Shown one piece after another: positions 58,022 through 64,000 of a stretch of 64,000 bases of DNA (positions are counted from its first letter, which is position 1; each line of letters starts with the position of its first letter). Location: positions 1,116,001 through 1,180,000 of the forward strand of contig JAALGZ010000007.1 of NCBI GenBank assembly GCA_015227615.1. Direction: 5' to 3'. Made by a program: the position numbers and the translations under genes. Source of the stretch: Labyrinthula sp. Ha. Taxonomy: Eukaryota; Sar; Bigyra; Labyrinthulida; Labyrinthulaceae. The notes beneath the pieces were generated by a model. That model had not been told where the DNA came from. It searched no databases and was given only the letters and a program-made list of their open reading frames with translations.

Positions 58022-59525
58022 AGGATATTAAATTCATCTCCAATAAACAGTATTTTCAGGATTGTATTATATGGCTTGGCTATATGTTCACGTCAGCTTT
58101 ATTGACTGAGGCCAAGATCTGAGAACAAATTTTCTTGAAGTTTACCGCTGAGCGCTGAAAATGTTGGAGGATTCAACTTTCCTGACCATTGGTAGTTTAC
58201 TGATAACAAATTCTTAGAGACATTTACAATACTATTCTTTAATATCGGGAAAATATATGAAGAATCTTAGCTGTGCAATCTTAACAAAACTGATTTTATT
58301 GTGTGCGTTATTGTATGAGAGTCTCAATATCTACATACTTTACGTAGACTTAGATGGACTTTTCTGCTAATGTTATTTTTCTTTCTCAACTCAGAAAATA
58401 GAAACTGAAAACCCCATATCTATAACCAAATTATAGCATAATTGCCAGAGATTAGGTTTCACGTGGCTGCATTTAGTTCTAATTAAGTTATGTCTCGAGT
58501 TGAAACTGCATTTTTAAACTTTTAAATTTAATAAAAATACCCTTCCATATTTGTCTTCGAGGATTGGTTTTGTTTCAATAAAGAGATTATGGTTTGGGGA
58601 AGAGAACCATCAAATACATTGCTAAAGGGGAAAATGTAAATAATTTAGTGTTTTTATAGCTATTTTATAATTGATTCCAATCTCTTTTAACATAGGCCAC
58701 TATATTAGCGGTAGAAGTCTCATCACTGGGTAATATTGAGAAATAGTTCTCTGCTAGACAATCTGATATTGTCGGTTATTTATGTAACAGCAGCTCTTCA
58801 AAAAAATACTAGCTTAGCCAAATATGTTTTTTGAAAGCTTACAACTTAGTGCTTATTAATGATTAGGAATTCCTGTTAACCTTTCTTTGAATGAAGTTTG
58901 TTCTTTTGAGACGGGTTTATGGGTTTTCAAGTGCTTTATGGCTTAAATCATAGACTTTAGCAAGGAAGGTTTGGTAATTTAGTTTCAAATTAAGTACTTT
59001 ATGATACCTTGATAACCATACGAAACTTATGCCTCCTTGTTACTCATATTGTTGAAGCTTTTGCCTCTGTAAGCTCATTGATGAGATACTGATGTGAAGA
59101 AATCTTGTTGGAAATTATTTCTGGCTATGTACATTTATCGTAGAACTTAAGAAAGATAAAAACACGGGCATAGGAAATTCCTAAGTAAGGATCACTTCTT
59201 ATGACTTTCTGAAACTGGTTGTGACCCCTCTACACTTTTAGCAAGGAATGATTAATCTTATATCAATTTTTTGCTGAGTTGTTAACAAAATTCTTAAGGT
59301 TTAGAGAGAATAATTGGAGAGTTATTGAGAATTTCAGGTTTGGTAATAGAGTTTTAGCTTTCCTCAAAACTTTCAAATTTATTTTGGGAGAGTTTTAATA
59401 TTTTCCATTCCTCAATATAGAATTTTAGTCTGTCTACACCCTTAGGCGTAATTTGCCCTGAATCTTAAACTCATCTAGATTTACTTCATTGCCCAAAATT
59501 TCTTGAAAATAACAAATAAACATAA

Positions 59526-59990
59526 ATGGGAGTCACTAAACTACGACTAGCAAGGTTCGGCCGAAAGGACAATCCTCTCTTCAAGATAGTTGCTGCAGAC
59601 TCTAGATCTCCTCGTGATAGTAAATATAAAGAAGAATTGGGAACTTATAAACCCCTTGCAGACAACTTTGGAACGTCACAAGTAACAATGAACAATGATA
59701 GGATAAAGTACTGGCTTGGAGTAGGTGCTCAACCAACAGATTCAGTAGCATATTTACTCGGAAGAGCCGATATTCTTCCCATGCTACCAAAAAAGTTTAG
59801 ACCGAAGAAACAGCAAAGAGTTGCAAAATATCAGGAAATCATACGAGAAAGCAGCAACTACAAGACTCTCGATAAGATAGCAACATTTACACACAACCAA
59901 CATTTAGAAGATTTGAAAAAGTTTAATAAAGAGATGAGAAAAGTAAGAAAGATAAATAGGAAGATTGAGAGCCAGTCGAACGAAGAATAA
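59526..59990 (+). CDS. MRPS16: mitochondrial small-subunit ribosomal protein bS16m
   Basis: Component of the mitochondrial small ribosomal subunit body. The product is 154 aa from ATG 59526, intronless. The conserved core is VTKLRLARFGRKDNPLFKIV, VAADSRSPRDSK, EELGTYKPL and DRIKYWLGVGAQPTDSVAYLL. It resembles yeast Mrps16, including 'RLARFGRKNSP' and 'TKYWIGVGAQPS'. As in several bS16m proteins there is no cleavable presequence; the basic N-terminus may serve. The C-terminal 60 residues are a Lys/Arg-rich extension beyond the bacterial core. A plastid S16 is an alternative, but nothing else in the window suggests a plastid. Its stop lies one base from the stop of the convergent cyclophilin gene. 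Confidence 0.92.
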   Translation: MGVTKLRLARFGRKDNPLFKIVAADSRSPRDSKYKEELGTYKPLADNFGTSQVTMNNDRIKYWLGVGAQPTDSVAYLLGRADILPMLPKKFRPKKQQRVAKYQEIIRESSNYKTLDKIATFTHNQHLEDLKKFNKEMRKVRKINRKIESQSNEE

Positions 59991-59991
59991 T

Positions 59992-60568
59992 CTACTTAAG
60001 TAACATATATGGATTTTCTTCCTTTACGTTCAAGATGGGGGTGTTCCCAGTATAGACGTAGGTTCTTAAGATCAATATTTCTTCAAGTGGTTTATCATTC
60101 TCATCCGTTTTTATGTTTCCAATGCTTTCTATAATTCTTATGCTAAGAAATAATGCTATCAAAAAAAACTACCCAGCAGAAATTCGCCCGATGATGGCGT
60201 ATTTTCCATCCAACCACGGAGTTGGTGCCTATAGGTGAAAGAGGAAAATCAGATACCAAGGTAACGTAAAACGGTGTACCATTTTCTGTTGCAAGAGAAA
60301 CAACTCCAGCTCCGGTGTGCTTTAAATTCTCAGTTATCTCTGTTTTTGACGAAATTTCCTTCTCAAATGACGTATTACTTGGGTCCGCCGTCTGGATAAC
60401 AAAGTTTTCTATCACTTTTCCAAAAGATATCTTGTTCCTTTCAAAAAACTTGCTTTTACAAAGCGTCAACATCTTCTTACATGAGATAGGAGCATGTTTC
60501 CAGTACAATTCAATCGAAAAATCACCAATTTCTGTCTCAAACACTATTCCAGCTGCTTCTTCACCCAT
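59992..60568 (-). CDS. divergent cyclophilin-type peptidyl-prolyl isomerase, 3 exons
   Basis: Exons (minus): 60568-60257, 60228-60173, 60142-59992; sum 519 nt, 172 aa. Introns are 28 nt (60229-60256) and 30 nt (60143-60172). The second exon encodes APTPWLDGKYAIIGRISAG, and the third ends at 59992. Start is the first ATG; the frame opens upstream with TTG. The fold blocks VFETEIGDFSIELYWKHAP, FGKVIENFVIQTADP, TGAGVVSLATENGTPFYVTL and PWLDGK place it near the PPIL1/single-domain group. Key residues are altered: the catalytic arginine of 'FHRxI' is Lys (FGKVI), 'QGGD' is QTAD, and the His of 'LDGKH' is Tyr. Catalysis is therefore doubtful and a binding role, such as in the spliceosome, is possible. 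Divergent from the sulfotransferase-like gene, 47 bp apart. Confidence 0.9.
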
Positions 60569-60615
60569 TTTTCTGCCTTTTCTGCTTCTTTTAACGGTCA
60601 AGTTATAAAATATTG
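60569..60615. promoter_or_regulatory. 47-bp shared divergent promoter
   Basis: The whole space between the cyclophilin and sulfotransferase-like start codons. It contains AACGGT at 60593-60598, near the middle, about 20-30 bp from each start. Either leaders are extremely short or the promoters overlap the opposing genes. Confidence 0.5.
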
Positions 60616-61470
60616 ATGAAAGAAGAGGAAAGGAAAAACGTGAAAATTGGAATGAGTTTTATTCTTCTGATACTTATTATTGCAAAAACTTTATCGATCA
60701 AAGGGCTTTTTTCTGATGAAGGTTTTCAGCTGGGGTGGGCAACCAAAGCTACTAATGCTCAGGTAGATACAGGGAGAATTATTCCCAAGAAAAGTTTTAT
60801 CTTTATTCTTTCCAGAAGAAGATCTGGTTCCACTGAGCTGTGCAAACGCATATCTGAACTCTCTTTTTGCCACTACAATATGAACGAAATCTTGAATGCG
60901 CCTTTGGATCCTCAACATGGTGATTTGAGAGATTCTCAATTTTTCACTCTTTTCAACCATAGAAAAAGCAAATTAAACCTGAATCAATATGTTAATTCAC
61001 AAGCAGATATATTTTGCTCAAAAATTTTAAGACGACTTCATCCAAGTTGTAAGAGATGTGTTGGAGTAGCGAAGATCTTTGATCAACCAAGTTTTGGACA
61101 AATGAGCTCCAGATCGAAGTACCATGAGCAGTTCAAAGACTTAATAGGCCGAAATGATTCATTTTCCCTTGTATTGGAAAGAAACACAAAAGAACAAGAG
61201 TGCTCCTTAAACTGGGCAAGAGAATCTGGAGACTGGGGAACTTGCCCAGGTTGTCACACTGGGAATCAAACAAGTAGAACGGAGTTTTACAAAAGTTGTT
61301 ACTCAAAAGAAACTAGCCATACATTTCAAGAGGAGAACGATGCCTGGTTTACGTTTGTTCGAAGTACCTTGAGAGAACAAGGGAAATGGTACGTGGACGT
61401 GAGTTTTAAGATTCACCACCAGGAACTTCAGATAAGATCACTCCTTCAGACAATTAATCGCTCCTTCTAA
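60616..61470 (+). CDS. type II membrane sulfotransferase-like protein
   Basis: Probable PAPS-dependent sulfotransferase of the Golgi or ER lumen. The product is 284 aa from ATG 60616; one codon upstream is an unused TTG. A short charged cytosolic tail is followed by a membrane anchor at about residues 11-30. SFIFILSRRRSGSTELC (about 60-76) matches the 5'-phosphosulfate loop ('xxRSGSTxL'), and SLVLERNTKEQECSLNWA near residue 195 matches the 3'-phosphate-binding segment. Cysteines (CKRC, CPGC) in the lumenal part could form disulfides. A GTGAGT...CCAG of 24 nt near the 3' end could be excised in frame, but it is shorter than the proven introns, so I left it in. The acceptor substrate is unknown. 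Convergent with the 163-aa gene, 49 bp apart. Confidence 0.75.
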   Translation: MKEEERKNVKIGMSFILLILIIAKTLSIKGLFSDEGFQLGWATKATNAQVDTGRIIPKKSFIFILSRRRSGSTELCKRISELSFCHYNMNEILNAPLDPQHGDLRDSQFFTLFNHRKSKLNLNQYVNSQADIFCSKILRRLHPSCKRCVGVAKIFDQPSFGQMSSRSKYHEQFKDLIGRNDSFSLVLERNTKEQECSLNWARESGDWGTCPGCHTGNQTSRTEFYKSCYSKETSHTFQEENDAWFTFVRSTLREQGKWYVDVSFKIHHQELQIRSLLQTINRSF

Positions 61471-61519
61471 GTCATACATGCCATCAAAGTAAGCATGGCG
61501 CAACAGAAAAGAGGGGTGG

Positions 61520-62040
61520 TTATATATTCTTGACTTCTTCCTGGGGAAGTCCTTCCCCGTCAATATAAAGAGAATAAAATTCTTCAGCAGATAATTTTGC
61601 TGGATCCTGGCTTTTCTTGGGTTCATTTGCTATAACAATCTCACTTTTTTCATCAGTTTCGTCTGTAAAAACAGTTTTCTTTCCTTGTCCTACGGGCATA
61701 ATCATTCCAGTTTGCTTATAATACGCAAACTGCGGGTGTTCTCCATCTTCAACAGGTTCATTCTCTGACTGGATGATATGAGCGTGGTTCTTATTTCTCC
61801 TTTTTTTCTTCTTGGTTCTGGCCAATATCTCTTTCACAGCTTCCTCTTCTTTTACTGCCTCTACAGCTTCCTTGGTAGTTTCCTTTGTACCAAGCTCGGA
61901 AGACAAGGAAACTTGATCATCAAACTCAGGGTCTAAAACCTACCCATAATAATACGAAAAGAAGGAACCCTTCTATTAGAAACTTCAACAGGTCCCTCAT
62001 CGTCGCTTGACTCTGGTTCTTCAACCTTTCGCTTCGCCAT
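61520..62040 (-). CDS. hypothetical acidic/basic nuclear-type protein, 163 aa, 2 exons
   Basis: Exons (minus) 62040-61969 and 61939-61520 join across a 29-nt intron (GTTCCT...GGTAG) that contains the frame change; 163 aa. The N-terminus, AKRKVEEPESSDDEGPVEVS, combines a basic start, a Ser/Asp/Glu patch and 'PVEVS'. This weakly recalls the Bud21/UTP16 type of U3-snoRNP-associated proteins. A strongly basic KKKKRRNKNH follows at about residue 69, fit for a nuclear or nucleolar signal, and the C-terminus is acidic. Low-complexity composition makes any family call weak, so I leave it unnamed. Its ATG lies only 36 bp from that of the divergent protease gene. Confidence 0.7.
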
Positions 62041-62076
62041 TAATATATTTGAAGTGGCCAATTTGGACATTAAAAA
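62041..62076. promoter_or_regulatory. 36-bp shared divergent promoter
   Basis: The entire space between two opposed start codons. It contains TAATATATTT on the 163-aa side and GGCCAATTTGG, an imperfect CCAAT-type palindrome, in the middle. This is too short for two separate core promoters with ordinary leaders. Confidence 0.45.
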
Positions 62077-63579
62077 ATGAGAAATGTTCAAAGATTGGGA
62101 TGTTTAATAACTGCTGAGTCTCAACCTTATAACAACGTTATTAATGCTTCTGCAACTGTGTTGAATTCTTCTGGAACGAAAAAATATAAGGATGAAGATA
62201 TTTTTGTGCTTACCTGTGATTTTGAACCTAAAAGAAATGCAGTGGTTGAAATTCACTTCCATGAACTAAATGAGATTGTTTCTTTGGAAATAAAGGAGTT
62301 GTTCTATGTTGAATATAAGAATTTGTATCGAGCTATCCAAAGAACTTTTCAGTCATATGGTACACGTGCCAAAGCTTCTTGCAAGCTAAGTATATACTCA
62401 ACCAACATGCAGTCTCTTTCAACAGAAGCATTGAAAATCAAGCTTCACAAACTGCTTCTACGAAAAAAACGCGCTCTATCATGTATGAAAGTTCGGGTGA
62501 TGTCTGAAATATCTGTTATATACTCACCCTATGCTTTGTCTTCACCTTTCATTTTCACGAACACTGTGTGTACTGGCATTGTATCAAATCTTATCAAGTT
62601 TCCAGAGGAAGATATTGCTGTTGGTGTTTTGGATTGCTCTCTGATTGAGAACGCACCTGGCGCAAATGTTATTTATGAACATGGATATGATATATTCTCA
62701 ATAGGTATCTGCATAGAAAAAGTGGCACCCAAATATCTGCAACCTTTTCTTTTCCTTGAAGACGTTCTTGGCAAACTCTTGCGCAGTATTGGTATAGACT
62801 CAAGAATAGTTCTCTCTAATATTACTTCCTTGTGTAGAAGTAAAAATATTTATTTTTCGCAAGGTAGTTTCATAGAGAAAGTAGTCCTTATTAAGAGGTC
62901 TATAGGCTGGGCAAGTGGTGTTATAGTATCAGAAAAGACTATTCTTACCTGTGCACATTTGTTTCAGCCTTTTCGAAATGTCAAATATAAAGAGCGTGTT
63001 CAAGTATTTATCTTTTCCAATGGGTTTAGACGGTGTGCTGAGGGAACATTAAAGGACATCTGCAAAGAAGGACCTGATTTAGCTGTTATTGAGACGAAAG
63101 ACCAATTACTAAACAACTTTGTTGGTCGAACTTCATTCAGTCCAAAAATTAAGGTCGGAGATAAATGTTATGCTATTGGTTTTGGCCTGCTGGATGCTTC
63201 TCTTTCAAGTTTGTCATTAAATCTCTCGTTCCCTTTTGTTTCAAAAGGCAACATCGGGAAGATCTTGTGTTTCAAGCATTACCCATGCTTGGTGCAGAGT
63301 ACTGCCTCTGTGTTTTCAGGTATGTCTGGTGGAGGCCTTTTTGATGAAAAGGGGCATCTAATTGGAATTCTAACAAATAACGTGAAGGATAGAGAAGGGG
63401 AAATATTTGTCAACATGAATTTCTCTGTTGTGCCCGACATTGTCTTGCAGAAGAACATTGTTAAGAACAAACACTTGAAGAAAGAAATCTTTGACATGTT
63501 TAGCCTCAAAGTATTCGAATCTTCAAACTGGTCTACTGTAGATAGCTTTGGTCGTGACATGACAATATCCAAATTATGA
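62077..63579 (+). CDS. peroxisomal trypsin-like protease (TYSND1/DEG15 type)
   Basis: In plants and mammals this protease cleaves PTS2 presequences and processes peroxisomal enzymes. Intronless, 500 aa, ATG start. The protein ends TISKL: SKL is the canonical PTS1 for peroxisome import. The C-terminal half is a chymotrypsin-fold protease with a visible triad: His294 (ASGVIVSEKTILTCAHLF), Asp334 (EGPDLAVIE) and Ser417 (FSGMSGGGLFD, the GxSGG form). The N-terminal 270 residues are a divergent region as in TYSND1/DEG15, which carry an extra, partly degenerate, trypsin-like half. The total length is close to human TYSND1 (566 aa). All elements for activity look present. Convergent with EMC7, 118 bp apart. 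Confidence 0.9.
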   Translation: MRNVQRLGCLITAESQPYNNVINASATVLNSSGTKKYKDEDIFVLTCDFEPKRNAVVEIHFHELNEIVSLEIKELFYVEYKNLYRAIQRTFQSYGTRAKASCKLSIYSTNMQSLSTEALKIKLHKLLLRKKRALSCMKVRVMSEISVIYSPYALSSPFIFTNTVCTGIVSNLIKFPEEDIAVGVLDCSLIENAPGANVIYEHGYDIFSIGICIEKVAPKYLQPFLFLEDVLGKLLRSIGIDSRIVLSNITSLCRSKNIYFSQGSFIEKVVLIKRSIGWASGVIVSEKTILTCAHLFQPFRNVKYKERVQVFIFSNGFRRCAEGTLKDICKEGPDLAVIETKDQLLNNFVGRTSFSPKIKVGDKCYAIGFGLLDASLSSLSLNLSFPFVSKGNIGKILCFKHYPCLVQSTASVFSGMSGGGLFDEKGHLIGILTNNVKDREGEIFVNMNFSVVPDIVLQKNIVKNKHLKKEIFDMFSLKVFESSNWSTVDSFGRDMTISKL

Positions 63580-63697
63580 ACCCTTATGTTCCTGTGAATG
63601 ATAAGCTTAGCTGTTTGTAGAACTTCTTAGTATTAAATGTCTACTAGTAGGCTTCGGCTATATTGACTTGCACAGTGCTTATTGCAAAAGTACGTAA

Positions 63698-64000
63698 CTA
63701 ATCTGAATCGGAGTCCGAATCTTCATTTTTCTTTCCCATGAGCTCATTCCACATTTTCGACGCGTCAGGCGCGTTTGCTTGATTCTTCCTCTGCTCTTCT
63801 TGAAGCTTCTTCAACTCTTCTGGATCCATTCCAGCTGTAAGCTTTGGCATAAGGAACATCAAGCCAAACGAGACAAGAGAAAGTAATACCATAGGGTTTT
63901 TCAAAATGAAGAAGAAGCTCATTTTTTGTCTTTTTTGAAAATACTGGATCAGTCCGACTGGTTCGATTAATAAAGAGCTGTGTCTACCCTGAAAGTTTTT
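63698..64000 (-). CDS. EMC7: EMC7, ER membrane complex subunit 7, C-terminal part (cut by window edge)
   Basis: EMC inserts and stabilises membrane proteins in the ER. The frame is open to the window end (100 codons seen), so the N-terminus lies outside. The internal ATG at 63922 is not the start: upstream codons read LIEPVGLIQYFQKRQKMSFF, matching the EMC7 'YFExR...W' segment that precedes the membrane anchor. The anchor and following helix, FILKNPMVLLSLVSFGLMF then LMPKLTAGMDPEELKKLQEE, are the EMC7 signature (FLKSPMVLM..., MDPEEMKEMQ). The tail is short, acidic and serine-rich (EDSDSDSD). The expected beta-sandwich lumenal domain and signal peptide are beyond the edge. Confidence 0.9.
   Translation of the reverse strand, partial: KNFQGRHSSLLIEPVGLIQYFQKRQKMSFFFILKNPMVLLSLVSFGLMFLMPKLTAGMDPEELKKLQEEQRKNQANAPDASKMWNELMGKKNEDSDSDSD

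Larger units (their letters stand above)
53782..59525. other. gene desert, 5.7 kb
   Basis: Starts with the tetraspanin upstream region (AACGGT at 53880-53885). It contains a family-A repeat (56199-56690), a family-B repeat (56728-56876), a segment related to the 39712 insertion (near 56990-57125) and a 67-bp tandem duplication (57888-58021). Open frames at 56515 and 57609 lie in or near repeats and have no recognisable features. Confidence 0.5.

Noticed and set aside
61400-61423. A 24-nt in-frame intron near the end of the sulfotransferase-like gene
   Set aside because: GTGAGT and CAG ends are present, but it is shorter than all placed introns, not T-rich, and no alignment requires it.
1-64000. 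CRISPR array, rRNA operon, intact transposase or reverse transcriptase
   Set aside because: None seen on either strand by reading; no regularly spaced repeats and no recognisable conserved blocks.

Overview
This is nuclear DNA of a eukaryote, probably a protist. It is roughly two-thirds A+T and uses the standard genetic code; TAA, TAG and TGA all end recognisable genes. Proteins recognisable by family include a TOM40 porin, mitochondrial bS16, ribosomal uL14, PNO1, DNMT2, ALG14, a fatty-acid transport protein/very-long-chain acyl-CoA synthetase, NAXE, RNF121, the Golgi SNARE GOSR1, a tetraspanin, EMC7 and a peroxisomal Deg15/TYSND1-type protease. Together they imply a cell with mitochondria, ER, Golgi and peroxisomes. 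I cannot fix the lineage. The clearest signature is the intron size: I could place 17 spliceosomal introns, all 27-30 nt long and nearly all ending in TAG. Introns this small are known from Blastocystis, some ciliates and chlorarachniophyte nucleomorphs, but nothing here ties the window to any of them.

The genes sit in compact islands separated by gene-poor deserts, most of 3-6 kb. The islands are: a lone thioredoxin-fold gene (1652-2485); lipocalin, a 158-aa hypothetical and a coiled-coil protein (5902-8068); DNMT2, ALG14 and FATP (13030-17056); a DUF4140/DUF4139 protein, uL14, TOM40 and a ShKT-like membrane protein (22254-26422); a 428-aa hypothetical, PNO1 and a 111-aa hypothetical (32677-35388); NAXE alone (38589-39355); RNF121 and GOSR1 (45764-47466); a tetraspanin alone (53053-53781); and six genes from bS16m to EMC7 (59526 to the window edge).

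Within islands neighbouring genes almost always alternate strand (14 of 15 neighbour pairs). Divergent pairs share start-to-start gaps of only 36-118 bp. Convergent pairs have stop codons that are close, touching or overlapping. The islands hold mixed housekeeping functions and show no operon-like pathway logic, except that FATP and the protease both end in peroxisomal targeting tripeptides.

The deserts contain diverged dispersed repeats (one family in at least four copies, one copy carrying a nested insertion with an 11-bp flanking duplication; another family in two copies of about 500 bp), a perfect 67-bp tandem duplication, simple repeats and a few coding-like relics. I saw no intact transposase, no CRISPR array and no convincing rRNA or tRNA gene. 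Several exon structures below were worked out by hand from reading frames and protein-family alignment, and they extend or correct what single open frames suggest. Examples are a 5' exon for ALG14, two 3' exons for the cyclophilin, a 5' exon for the 163-aa protein, and the whole ShKT-like gene.
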